Source: Gorsachius magnificus
Lineage: Eukaryota; Chordata; Aves; Pelecaniformes; Ardeidae
Direction: 5' to 3'
Length of the DNA stretch: 64,000 nucleotides
NCBI GenBank assembly: GCA_034008185.1
Contig: CM067084.1
Span: 11,427,385-11,491,384, forward strand
The notes under the pieces are model-generated. The model was not told the origin of the DNA. It ran no database searches and was given only the letters and a program-made list of their open reading frames with translations. A program made the position numbers and the translations under genes. This document shows positions 24,895-38,225 of this stretch, one piece after another (position 1 is the stretch's first letter; every line of letters starts with the position of its first letter).

Positions 24895-25390
24895 CCCCCA
24901 GCAATGTACCTTGAGGAATTAAGGTTTTTCCCCAACCCAAATGTGCATGTAGCAGTGCTCTCAGCGGATAGCCAGTACCTGACAGTATGTTGTTTGTGGA
25001 TGCCTTAAATGACTCAGAGACTCATCCATAATTAAAAGGTAAATAGAATTTCAGCTATAGAAAAACATTTTTCTATTTCCTTCATAACCTATTTGTAAAA
25101 TATATGTGGAATTGAACTACAGTGTTTTATTGTAACTTGCCAGATATTAAAAACACCGCATTAAGTTGCTGAAATGTGTCACCCTTCCCCGGAGAAAAGT
25201 ACACACCTGCTATATTTTTATTTTTGTTTTATAAAAGACTGAACAGATTTTGGGGTGTAGATAGGTAGATACATTTTGCATACAGCAATATTGCTAAAAG
25301 AGCATTGCAACACAAAGTCAAACACAGACATGCTAGGAAATATCAGAACTAAAATCTGCTATTCAGAGTCCATTCCATGATGCATCTTAA

Positions 25391-25407
25391 GTGTGTGTGT
25401 GTGTGTG
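25391..25407. repeat. (GT)8 microsatellite
   Basis: Eight GT units plus a trailing G. Confidence 0.9.
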
Positions 25408-28400
25408 AATGCAACACCCTGTTTCTCTTCCTGACCCTTGACTCATTCAGAACACTGAATGGACTATAGAAAACTAAATACAGTATAGGAAAACGAATAC
25501 ACAGCTGTCCGCTAGTTTGTGTTTCTTCATGATTCATCCCAATGCTGCTCTACTGCATTTGTAAGCACCTGAGCAGCCCTAGCAGGGCACTGTCACTAAA
25601 GGCTCATGACATGCTTATTCCAGCTTGCCTTCATCTTTCAGGCCCTGGGTAGGTGTTCAAGATGCTGTGGTACAGCTTTGGCTGGGCTTTCTGGGCATTC
25701 CTTGGGAGGACTTCAGCGTGCTTGCCCAGAGCTGGGACTCACCATCACCATTCCTCTCCCTTTTGCTCTTCCTATCACAGCTTGGGTCAGAATGCTCCGA
25801 AGACATCCCACGTTTTTGTCATCATAGTTCTCCTGCAAGGAAGGACCTCCCCGTTTTATGGGTGAGGAACTTAGGCTAGCAAATTTAATGGGAAAACTTC
25901 TAGTGTTGCAAGTTGAAAAACCTTCTTTTTTTTCCCTAATATTATTTTGTTATATTTTGTTAAATTTTAGAATACCTGGAGCTGCAAATCATACCTCAAG
26001 GTGAGCATCTAGGATCAGTTGACTACCCTGTTAGTGATCATTATGAAAAGATGACTCAATAAAATCAGAGTTCAAGGGGAACTGTAGGAATCTGCTTACA
26101 GAGAACCACAGTCTCTTCTCTTGCAGTGCATCTATTCATTAAACACATTAGGGTATGCATTCATTGCTATAAACACTGCAGTTAACTACGCAGTTAACCT
26201 CGGCCTGTGCCCTGGCCACCCAAAAAGTGGAGGAAAATAATGGCTGAAGGTCCCCCTGCCTAAAAGCATTCCCCAGGTGTGAGGAACAACCTGCTTTGAA
26301 TGCAGTTACATAGTCTGTTTTTTCTCTGTCTTTCCCCGTTGTTTGTCGTGCAAGATTCGTTTTACAATCTATTACGGTAATCCGGAGGTAGCAGATAAAG
26401 AACCAAAGTGTTAGAACGCTGTCTGGAACAGGCTCTGCTTTCTGTTGAGCAGAATTGGTGTTCAGCACCGGAAAAACTTCGTCTCCAATTCTTCTTGTAG
26501 TATGGAGCAGGTAAGATGCACTACCACTGTATTTTTAAAATACCATTTCTTTTTAAAATCACCGGAAATAATTCTGATAATAGCCACACAGTTACAAGTA
26601 GGACAGGACTAATGAAGAAAATGGGTTCTGAAATGTATACTATGAGTAAATGAATTTTGTAAGGACAGATAAATGCCTCAAAATTGAAACTATGAGTTCT
26701 AAGAAATAATAATAGGGTATTATTTCAAAAGTATTGCTTTCCAATAATTTATAGTAGAAAGCTATTACAGTAATCTGTTTTCACTCTAGTAGCAACAAAA
26801 TTGTTTGCTTAGTTTTTCCTGTTCTTTAATATAATATATAAATAATGTTCTCATTTCAATTTATTTTAAAGTATCTGAGGTGTGGGATTCATATCCTCAG
26901 GTTTAAGCTGTCTGTAGAGGCCCCCTTAGAGCAGACAAGGAAAGCGGAGCAGTTCTGTAACATGATGCATCTCATCCTGAGGTAGGTTAGATGAAGCACC
27001 TTGGCAAAGTGCTACAGTCCTCCCTTAACTGTATGGGTGGCAAGCTCAGCAAAGGTGAAGACATCTCCTGTATTGTCATCTACCAATAATACACAACTGG
27101 GAAAAGGAATCACAGGAAAAGGTCTAGGATATCAAAGTTACCTCAAATATCCTTTTGTGTAAACACCAGCACTACATTAAATTGCTTTTGATCACAGCAT
27201 GATCTATATGAAGAAATTATAAAATCCAAGTGCTAGCATATTTGGGGAAAAAGAGGGGAAGATGAAGGGAGAAAAGAAAAGCTGCATAATAAGGGCTTAT
27301 TTTTAATATTTTTCAGAATCTCTACTAATCCATAGAGGCAGGTGGCCTACCTGGCCCTGGAAAATTCCCATACAAATCCACAGATACCCACAAATGATCA
27401 AAGGTCAGCCTTAAAATGTAGGCTGGCAAATTTAAAGCAATCAGCATTTGTGCAGTAGCCATACTTGATACACGAGATAATGTCATCACTGGCAAATCCA
27501 TCATACCTACTTTGCTCAGCTCTTCTGTCATGCTCCTGCTGAGAGACATCTATGGGTTGAAAGGGCTACTGATATAAATTAAAAAGTAAATATGAAAAAT
27601 AATATAGACTTGATTGAATAAAATCTTTGACATAAACGTGAAAAGAGTGTGTATATTCTTACCATTTTTTGGCCCCATGTAAAGCAGTGCTGGTTAAATA
27701 TGTAATTTCTTTCTTTCATGAGTATCTGAAACTCCTAGTGCTGATCTACTTGCAAAGTGTCAGTGAAATGTTTAGAATTAGCCCCTAGTATTACCGTTGT
27801 GATTGTGGGCTAACCTATTTTGAGAAATTATCGTTGAAAGAAGAAACACAGTGACCTTTAAATTGCTTTCTGACTCTAATAATCCCAAAGATCAATGATC
27901 TTCAACCTAACATACTCCAGATTTTGAAACATCCTTTCTAGGATTTCAGATAATGTTGTTATAGAAAAAAACCCCAAAAACCAAACCATAAACAGAGGGT
28001 GGCAATTCCAGGCAGCAAATAGTGATCATGGGCAGCAAATCTACAAAGAAATTATTTTTTTAGGGTGCCAGATCCTGAATTGTACTGCAGAGGAAATACA
28101 GTTATTACTAAGAGGCCAGGTAAAGCATAACAAATATGCAGAAACAGTACAGGCTAACACATGCTGCAAAGGGATTTAGCAACAAAATGTGTACTGAGTC
28201 ACCCTCGGAGCCTGAAATTAAAACATGCATGCAAGATCCATAAGAATTTCCCCCCTTTTTTTATTTTTCCCCCTGGGATTCCTCTCTAAGAAAAATGAGG
28301 ACTTTTTTTCTGACTGTTGGCTCCCCAGCACTTCTAGTTCAAACCACCCTCTGCTTTCAGCCATACATTACAGCAACACTTCTAGAATAAAAAAGCATGC

Positions 28401-29342
28401 TTACATTTGCTTATACTTTCAAGTGTTCCTTAAAGAGTCATTTTAGGAAGATACTCGCCTTCATCAAAGGTAGCAGAAAGGATAGTTAGATCTGTGAAAG
28501 TTTTTCAACTAAACAGGTCGTTCCTTTGCCTTCTAAATAAGGTAGCTACATCACACGTCTGGTGTTTGTAACCTTTCTCAAGAGGACCAGCCATCTGCCT
28601 GCAGGCTCCCTTCCAGTACTTATGGTACAAGTTGAAATATACGGGGTCATTCTTTGAAAGTTTTGAAGTTTATGTAACTTTTTATAAAGGGACTACCATG
28701 AAATCAATAATTTTTAATTATAAGAAAAATAACTGTAAATTTGCATCTCTTCTGCCATGTTATGTTCAAAAAGTTGTTTGTGGTAAGTAAGGCTAAGAAT
28801 TTACTGTTAGTATAATTGAAATCATCAGAATCAAATCATTGTTAGTTCAGCAAAAGACAGAGTAACAGTGCAGTTAGGATTTTTACATCCATGCTTCTTG
28901 GTTTCTAGCCCTTTTCCTGGTGCTATGCTCCCCCTTCCCCAGCTCCTCGGGGCCCCGAGGCCAGAGGCTTCATGCTGGTGCTGGTAGTGGAGGTACCATG
29001 GCCAGCTGGCAGCATTTGGACTCCTTCACAAGGAGGAATACTGGGTTGTTCATGTCCATGGTTTCTTCTTCCTCCCTCCAGGATCCACTCAGTGTTATTT
29101 TAATATGTTTGCTAATGTGCTTTTACACCTTCCTCTTTCTTCATTGGTCTGCAGCTCCATGTAACGTTTGGATTCACTCTGTATGTTGCCTTGTCCTTTT
29201 GTTAGATACTAGTTCTTTGTTCCCTTTCTTTCCCCTAAAACCAGATTTGTCTAGCTCAGGTCTGAATTTCTTTAACTGACCAGGATGAGTTGTTTATGGG
29301 TGTGAGTTCTCTGGGCCTGTGCCCCGTCTCTGTCCTCCCATG

Positions 29343-29428
29343 CCTGTGTTCCTCTGCGCTGTGTCCCCTGTCCCCACATCCCCAGGCTGCTGCAGTCCTA
29401 CCAGACCTGTGTTCCTTTGCACCGCGTC
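29343..29428. repeat. Imperfect 63-bp duplication
   Basis: CCTGTGTTCCTCTGCGCTGT at 29,343 recurs as CCTGTGTTCCTTTGCACCGC at 29,406. Confidence 0.6.
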
Positions 29429-32400
29429 ATTGTGTTAGACCCCTAAGTATCCCATGCTGTGCAGAGCATCTACTTGTTACTGCTGTGTCTGTATAAACCT
29501 ATGGCTGTACCACAGATAGATAAACAAACAAAAAAAATAAGCTAGCTGTAGACACCCCATCTGTTAGAGAAACTGCTGTTGCAGCTCAACCAAGTAAAGC
29601 AAAGCTGCAGCAGGACCAGAGAAGTTCAGGCGGAGCCTCAGTCCTTAGGCCTTGCAAATTCAGTACGAAGCTCATAGCCTGTTTCTAGCCACAGCAATAC
29701 CGTACTGCGGGGTGGCGTGGTTACAGCAGCGTGATACTTTACTTACTGTTGTTAATTTTTTTTTTTTGTTAAAATGTAATTTTTTAATTAATTTTGCCAC
29801 AGAGTAGTATCTGAGATGCTATAAAATGTATGTACCACAGAAAATATTACATGTTTTAATGGTTTGATCATTTAATTTTGCCAAAACAGACATGATCAAA
29901 GCAACCCCTGTAGTTTGGAGGTGGTTTTACATTTTAGTAAAGAATCTGGGCGTGTATGTCTTAGTTATTCTTATAGTCACGAAGAACGTATATTAAAGCT
30001 AAGTCAGTCGTAAATTGAGATTTACAGTGAAACACCCAAGCAAAAGTAGCATGATCTTCAGAGTCTGAGTGCAGGCTGTTCCTGTGATATCCTAGCTCAG
30101 CATCTTAGGTGACTCCAGGCTTATTTTGTGTCATGACCCGCAACTGTATTCCCAGTTGGTGGGTCATGACTCTGCCATTAATTATAGTATTCCCATTCAG
30201 AAGTTACGCAAATATTGACCAAAATTATTAACTTATTTTTGGGCTATTCTGAAATATTAATCCTGGTTTTCCAAGAAAAAAAAAAAACCCAAGTCATTTC
30301 GAAGTGGGTAGTGGATTCAGGTAAACAACTACTGAAGCTAATGACTTTTTCACTTGATGCTTTTATGAGGATTTAGTATTAAAAACTATGGAAAACTGTG
30401 TAGCTGTATCAGGATGCAAAACCCCATCATTCTTACAAAGGTAATGCCGCTGATATTTGCACTTTTTCAACGTACTGTCATTTAGTAAGGTGGCATACAT
30501 TTTATAAAATCATTTGCATTTTCTGAGTTACCTGTGTCTACTTATGGTCCTCTCTGTGGATCGTTTAGTCTGCTTACTCTAGACGGACAAGCACTGTCCT
30601 GTATCTTCAATATGTTGTCTTAAAAATGGTGGCAACCTTATCTATGCACAAGGAGGAGATTATGACCCAGCTGTCATGTACCCGTAGAAATTGTCTGTCT
30701 CACCCTTTCTGTGTCAAGAGACTTTTGGCAGGAACATAATATTCCCTTCAAAATCAGTTTGTTCCTTTGCCTTTTTTTCACATATTCCATTTATCTGATT
30801 CTCCTTCTTCCAAACAGTCTTCAGCCCCGCAGACTGATTAGATCCTAATTCTTTTGGCATGCTGTCAACTTGTCCTAGTCAGAATAACTATTAGGCCTTT
30901 GCTTTTGCTACTCCTCTGCAATTTTGTTTCCCTTTCTGTGCTTCGTGTCTTTTCTTTGTGATTTTCACCTATTTTGCCTGCAGCTGTCTTCTGACAATAT
31001 GTTACCACCTCTCTCTGTGGATTTGTTCTTTGCCTGCCCAAGTAATTTATTTATGTGTTAGCTTCCTCTTCACCATTATCCAGGCTGTTTGACTTTCTGT
31101 GTATTGCTTTTCATAGTGCCTCAAATCCCTGGTATGTTATTAACAATTTGAAACAGGAGGGCTTTTGTAGCTTTTAATGCAACAACTTAATCACGCTGAC
31201 GGTGTGTTTTTAAATGACTGAAATTCCTTGTGCGCGCACACTGAGATAACACCTTGCATGTGCCCGTAACAGCTGTGGAACTGAACATAGACTTCAGTAA
31301 GATACTTTTTTTTCCCTTGGCAGTTAAATGACGTATTTAGATTACATGCCAAAATGAATAAAAATCAGTCCTTAGATTATTGTGTTTTATTATTTCTATA
31401 TTTAGATTATGTTATGTGTTTCTCCCCCACCCCAATACAGTCAGGAAAAAACATCAGACATTCTGTTCGATTGAAACAACCCTTCAAAGCCTGGTACTTG
31501 AATGTGATAGAGATTTCATCCCATGGCTTCTTCCTAAACTCCAGAAATAAAGGTAGAATCATATACAATTCAGGATAGGGTTTCTGTTCCTTTTCATTAG
31601 TTCTCCCGAAGAAAGCAAGTTTGATGAAGGCAGACAGTAGACATTCACCAGCAGGATGATCAAAACAACCCTATCTTTATTCCCCCTGCACCTCGCAGAA
31701 AGCTAAAATCCTGACGTCTTGTATGGGTTTGCTCACTGACGCACGTTGATGGCATGCTGATTACATTTTCCTAGAAAACTGGTGGACACTGAATTTCTTA
31801 GATGACCTGTAACCATGAATTCTAGTTACTAGCTATCACCTGTTGGGGTTTGTTTTGTTTTGAATTCTTAATTTTTGACGGGAGTCTGATTTCATGTATG
31901 CTATCTTTCTGGAAAAAAACATCTGAGTAGCCACGGGACCATAAGCTCAAACAATATTAGTGAGCTTTGTATGGGCTTTTTCCATCTTACTCATAAAGTG
32001 ATTCCTCTGGGCAAGGTACTCTGTTTCCAGACTTGGTAAGGAAAATGAACAAAGAGTAATTTTATCTTTTGTGTTTTGTTTTCCCTCTGTGGGATAGGTC
32101 TGGAGAGACTTGACCTTGAGGCAGATGCTAGCCCAAAGTTGTAGATCATGAGACCGAACTCCTTAGAAGACAACCACCCAGAGCAGGCAAGAAATGTTTC
32201 CCACAGTTTTGTGAAAAACATTTTTATGACTACTGCCTGAATATTTTTCTGCCATTTTGATTTTACTCTTCAGGTTTTGAAAGATTATGTCCATAGCTGT
32301 TGTATAAAAGGATGGAGGTAACTTTCATCTCCTTCCATCTCCCTTTAGGGAGATCTCTGTAGCTATCTAAACAGCAGGAGTAGCAGCCAAGTGCCCAGCC

Positions 32401-32875
32401 TTTCATCTTTGAGTGTTTAGAGAGTCTTGAGCATTTGTCTTGAATATAGACTTCACTAAAATCAGCTATATCTTTGTCACCTCCAGGCTGGGCCCTAATG
32501 TACTTTCTGCAGAGCTTATTGCATGGTGAACATTAAATTAGAACTCTATAAACTTAATTTGCTTTCAGTGCTTCATTTGCTTCCAAGTGTAATTCTTGAT
32601 ATTGATTTTAACTTATATTTAACTTTTACGGTGGTAGTCACGCGTACTTAAGAGGCTGCTACTTCTTTAGTGCTGTGAAACCTGAACTGAGTATTAGATT
32701 TTAGCCATCAGAGACAGCAATATTCCTTTTCTCTGGAAGACATGTAAAGTATTAATCTAGTAGAAACCATATTTAAAAGCTTTCCAGACATTCTGCATAG
32801 CCTGTCTTCTGATGTCTATGTAGTGGGACTGGAGGATAGCTGAAGAATGGCGGCCATTACTAGTCTGATCTAACA

Positions 32876-32896
32876 TTTATTTATTTATTTATTTTT
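32876..32896. repeat. (TTTA)n microsatellite
   Basis: About five TTTA units. Confidence 0.85.
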
Positions 32897-33340
32897 CAAA
32901 CTTAGATTTTATGCTTGAGAAGTGTCTTTTAATATGTTTTCTCATGAATACACATGTATTTTGTAACACACCGGAGAAATCGGGCAAAATCCATCACTGT
33001 TTTCTATTCATTCTCAGTCATTGTTCTTCCTGATGAGAAGGTGTCAAGAGAACAGTTGTACTGAGGTGTGCACCATCTTTAATGACTGCCATCCATGGGC
33101 TTTACCTTTTCTTGAAAATTTTGGAAGTGTCTTCACCTTGCAGATGCTTACACTTTGGTTTTCCTCTTTTTTTTTCTCCCCAAAATGTAAGGTATGCCTT
33201 ATACACTGATTTTGATAAGATCTCGTAAAATTAGTTTGTACATATCTGATTCCACTCAATGACTTTTTGTCTAATCAGCTTTCTTCAAACTAAAATTTAA
33301 TGTTCTATTTTTAGTGTGCAGACCACTCTGTGACCTTTAG

Positions 33341-33452
33341 GTGCCATCTGGTGTTGCGCTTCAGCTCCAGCAGAAGAGTACAGTGCACAGAGGGCACAGA
33401 TTCCCTTTGACTTTCTGGACCACAGGAAAGGATCTACTAACCCTTGAGTCAG
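33341..33452 (+). CDS. Candidate coding exon
   Basis: It begins after CTCTGTGACCTTTAG (acceptor ending at 33,340) and ends at GAGTCAG|GTAAGA at 33,453. The frame that starts at the first base is open for all 37 codons plus one base. It reads VPSGVALQLQQKSTVHRG, then RFPLTFWTTGKDLLTLES. An in-frame TAG lies directly at the acceptor, so the open frame coincides with the predicted exon start. The family is unknown and no phase-matched partner was found. Confidence 0.18.
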
Positions 33453-33870
33453 GTAAGAATGCATGGATGTGGCAAATATGTGGTATCCTCATGCACGGAG
33501 TAAGAGCAATCATTTTTCATTCAGTCACGTGTACATGCTATCAGTTAAGAAATTCCAGGTTTTATTTTGAACTTTCCTAGTGTTTTCTGAGATGTATGAC
33601 TCTCATGAGAACAATCAGACCTTCAAACTTGCCGGTAGTTGAATTTTTAAATGATGTATGTACTTCAGGTGAAGTTATTACCAACCGGTAAATGTTTTAA
33701 ATTTTTTCATTAATTTTCAGTATCAATAGTATTAGACCTACTGTCATATAGCACAGTTTGGCTTAAAATGACATAAGGAAACCTGAACATAGAAGAACAC
33801 TGAAATACAGTTATGATTTATGATTTAAAGTTTATTAAATAGATCATTAGTGAGCTTTTCACAACAAAAA

Positions 33871-33930
33871 TAATGGTTGGACTTGATGATCTTAAAGGTC
33901 TTTTCCAATCTAAACAATTCTATGGTTCTA
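33871..33930 (+). mobile_element. CR1 LINE 3' terminus
   Basis: About 60 bp of the CR1 end: GGTTGGACTTGATGATCTTA, then AAGGTCTTTTCCAATC, then AATTCTATGGTTCTA, which matches the ATTCTATG-type terminal repeats. It is severely 5'-truncated. Confidence 0.92.
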
Positions 33931-36900
33931 AACCAGGTTGAAAACTATTTCCACTAGAGAAAGTAAATATTGAATAAATGTGGGTAAATATAGAAATCCA
34001 ATTGGAGAATAATAATCAAAATATTAAAATTAATATATTTTTTCGTAGAATGTTGTGAAATTGTTGTAGCTATAAATTATTAACAGAGTGATCCCACGCT
34101 TTCTTCAAAAGCAGTCTTCCAACCAGCTATCTTTCAGGCTGCCAGGAAAAATGGGGGAGGAAGGCCAGGAAACTTCCCTCCTACTCTGTCTAATATTATT
34201 GACAAAAATTACATATTCCTTGAGCACTTTTTAAATTTCTGTAAGCCAGCATTTTAAAGGAAAATCTTTCTTTTGTTAGAAAGTTTTCAGCTGGCATACG
34301 CTACTATAGTAGTTGTTGATTTCTGGGAGGCGGGAAGACTTCTAGCTGAATAATGCCTTCTCCTTTCCAGAAACTCATAGGGACTACAAAGGAGTGTCCC
34401 CATCCATTGCAGTGACCTTTCTTAATTTGTGCCAGCTGATAAGATTTTTAGCATGTGGCTGCATGAAACATAGTAAGTAGAGATGAAAAGCATATTCAAT
34501 ACAATACCATTAAGACAGCCAATACTTAATCAGAAAAAATATCCAGCTCTCACAAGAAGACTCAAGCAATTATAGAAAAAGCAGCAGAGAGAAAATGTAA
34601 TTAAAACTCTTTAACAGCTTCTTTTCTGACAATGTTTTCAGTTTTCTGCAACTTTGACATTTTCTATCTTTATTCTCTTCTTGAAATTACTTTTTTATTA
34701 TGGTAGGCATGAAATAGCGATAAGGAATTCGAATTTGCTAATAAAGGGAATGAACAGAGTAATGGTAAAAGTAAGGAAGTACTAGGAAGATACAAAAGTA
34801 CATAAAATACCTTAACTTTGTTTTGCAGAATGCTATGGTGTTTTTCTCCTGCTTATGACACCTTTGTGTTTTGCTTAAAATGTTCTTTTGGTCATTGATT
34901 CACGCCTTTCCAAATGACTGGACAGGTTTTCAGTCACTGCTAATCAACATAGTTCAGTGCTGTTAATCCAGTTTTTTACTGCCACAAGAGCTATCTTTAG
35001 AAAAGAAATATTACGCATAGATTAGAAAACCAAACTGCTAACTCTACTAAAGTAGCAACATCTGTGTTGCCACCTACCCAGCAGACACAGATTTTTAAAT
35101 TTGGGATTTTTCTATAAAGTGGTATGCTGAGATTCTTATCCAATAGGCAATAAAACCAAGCAAATAAATTCTGCAAAACAAGACTCCTGAAGCATGCTAC
35201 AGCAATTTTTTTTTGAACGTGCCTCTCATTAACTGATCAAGAGATAGTTGGAATACTGCAAAGTATTACATAGGGGTAAACGGTTTATAAATCAAGATAA
35301 CCCTTTGGGGATTGAAGCCTTGCCTGAAAAATTATGATTATACCATTTCAGGGAATGCACTTGCCAAATCATCAGCTGAAGCGGGAAGCTCTAGCTCATC
35401 GTAACTATAGCTGCTAGATGCTTGAGCAACTCCTGAATGAAAGCAAGCTGTAAGGGATCACTTCAGTCCATGGGTGGATTTCTCCTGCTGCATATGAGCC
35501 ATGTAGCTACTGGGGACGGCTGATAGGAAAGATTCAAGCTGGGTAGAACTTACTATAATTATGCAAATATGAGAAAAAGGTAGAAAAATAAACAGGTTTT
35601 GGTAAAACAAACACCCTGCCCGCCCCCTCCAACCTTGCCACACAAACCCAATACAGTGTTCTGTGGCTGAGGAGTATAAATGTTTCTACTGGTAAGAGCT
35701 CTCCTGAGAGGTAGGTCACGCTTAGAAGTCTGAGGATTTCTGGTTTGGTTTTTGCATTGTGATGTGAGAGACGAGATGGAGGGCTATCACCCCTGACTTT
35801 CTTATACAGCTCATCATCCCTACCTGACTTGTTGATTATATTTCTAAAAATCAGGTATGGTATTGTTTCTGTATCACGCAAAGTTGTCTGAATCTTGGTG
35901 ATTGCCAAAATGAAACCACTTAGTTTGCTTTGACTTACTTCTCATTGAACATAAATGGGTATTTATGAAGCAGCTGCAATAAATTCAAAGACAACATTGC
36001 TAGACCCTTCATATCTCTAAACAGTTGTTATCTGCTTATTTGTATTGTTGCAGCATAAGTAGAAATATGGAAGATAACGTCTTTGTTATCATTAGTTAAG
36101 TAGATTAGAGCTCCTCACATGACTTACAGGACACAGTACCAGGCAGCTACAAATGGAAATACTGGAAGCCCACACAATTCTCACAGTCCCATGCAACAGA
36201 TAAGTATTAGATGGAATAAAGAATTACGAATGAATACAACACAAATTACACGATACGATCTAAGTATGGAAAAAATGGATGTAAAGTGTATGCAATAAGT
36301 AGAAGGTGAGAGATGGGAGAGTAGACCTTAGGTATAATAACAGTAACAGCCACAGAGGAGATGTTCCACTGAGATCTATTGAGAAGATGGTTTTGAATCA
36401 CCTTTTGACACAAGAACTAACTTTTAAGATCAATGCAGTCTTAAGACTTAAGCAGTTACGTACCAAGCGTGACATAATTGAAAAGCAAGGAAAATGCAAT
36501 TATGCCTACTAAAATGAATAACTTTACTTAAAGAATTTTTGTGTACTTTAAAAGCAGAGAATATAAAAAATTGTTTAAGTTAGGTATTTAAATTCTTGCT
36601 AAAGAGAATAAATGTTAACAAGAGAACTAATGCTACTGATCTCCTGAAAATGTCATTTTACTCATTCATAACATTTGGTTTAAAAACAAAATCCAAACTC
36701 TGTGTTCCTTAACATGATAGCTTGGCTAAAAAGACAGCTCTTAACAGAATACAAATTTGCAAGGAAGTTCTTTCCCTCCTATCCAGAATTAAGTTTAAGT
36801 GGTTTTGCATGACTCATTTACTAATACTACTTGTTAGTGAAGGTGGTGAAAGCAAAGGTTGTATAAACAATTTGCTCTTGATCATTTTTGATGTTGAAGT

Positions 36901-37485
36901 ACTTCTCTAAGAGCCATTTAAATCTGCCAGCTCTGTGTGTTCCTCCATTTTCTCATTTTTCAGAAGTATGAGTGGATAATGAAACTACATAATGAAAAAA
37001 AACAAAAATCCACAGTGTTAACAGTTGAAAATGCTTATTGCAAATGCAAACTGGAAACATGTTGTCCAATTGATTTATTGTTGTAAATATATGCAGTGGA
37101 AAGCGTAAGTGTTTCTATTAATTAAATTACCTCCTTCCTATGAGGTTTTCTTCTGTGGTGCTACCCCTGATATATCACTATGCATTTCAGCCACCAGCTC
37201 TGTTGAAGTCCATTAGAAATTCCACTTCATATAATACATTTCACTATTATAGCAAAAGTCTTTACTCCCAAGAGTGAGAACTGTAATACATTTTTATGAT
37301 GTAATTGTCCACAGCCTGGAGAGCACCTGTTAGCTAAATCTGATTTAGTACATTGCTGCTACCACTGGTAAAATACAGTGCTGCATAGTGAAGTAGTTAG
37401 GAAACAAAGAAAGAAGTCGATTTGCGTCCCTGTATGTGTGTCTGTGCATGTGTGCGTGAGACTTAACAATAGTATACTTTCATGA

Positions 37486-37501
37486 TTTTTTTTTTTTTTT
37501 T
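37486..37501. repeat. Poly(T) tract, 16 nt
   Basis: Uninterrupted T16. Confidence 0.85.
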
Positions 37502-38008
37502 CCTCCTATTGAAAGTCTCATTCTGTATGTAACAAGGACACAAAGATACATTTTTGGTTTGCATGCACTTTAGAACACAAAACTTTCTATCAAAAGGAAA
37601 AGACAGAAAAATGTCAGCTCGCAGTGACAGCTAATAGATGCATACTAATGCTATTGCTGTCAAAATGCATTCAACAATTTGATTGTTATATCTAGTGCCT
37701 TTTTATGAAACTTAGACTGAAAGTTTTACTAGCAAATATTTCTAAAGATTAATACGTACAACTGGAATAATTGCAGTTACTATTTTGTGATACATATGCA
37801 GTGTAATTCTTGATGTAACTTCATTACATAATCTAATGATTTTTGAAATCATTCAAGATCCATTCTGTTAAGTTCCTTTAAATTGTCATGCTCAAATGAA
37901 AAACTTAACATCATGCATTCTGAGTTGTCGTATATTTGAGACATACGAGCAGATGTCATTTGAATGCAGAGATGTCAGAATAATTATTAGTAAAGCTACA
38001 ATACCACC

Positions 38009-38030
38009 TTTTTTTTTTTTTTTTTTTTTT
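38009..38030. repeat. Poly(T) tract, 22 nt
   Basis: Uninterrupted T22. Confidence 0.9.
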
Positions 38031-38210
38031 AATAGGAAAATGTTTCTGGTGGGGAATCCTTCAGAAATCATATTAGACAGAGCTCTTTCAGGATAGAATA
38101 TGGGGTTCCTGTTCATGTGTTTTCACATGTAAAAAATAGTTATATCTCCCAGCTTGTGTTTATGTAAAAAGATGTTGACAAACACCAAGCAACCCCTGAT
38201 AATGCAGCTT

Positions 38211-38225
38211 AAAAAAAAAAAAAAA
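38211..38225. repeat. Poly(A) tract, 15 nt
   Basis: Uninterrupted A15. Confidence 0.85.

Larger units (their letters stand above)
24458..33340. other. Long non-coding stretch
   Basis: It holds poly(T) at 24,867-24,894, a GT repeat at 25,391-25,407, a short imperfect duplication at 29,343-29,428 and a TTTA repeat at 32,876-32,896. 25,606-25,880 and 28,890-29,500 are GC-richer, with overlapping open frames, but show no convincing splice sites or families. Confidence 0.5.

Noticed and set aside
35534..35908. 124-codon minus-strand open frame
   Set aside because: Reasonable composition, but no start context, splice sites or family. Its length is within chance for six frames of AT-rich DNA.
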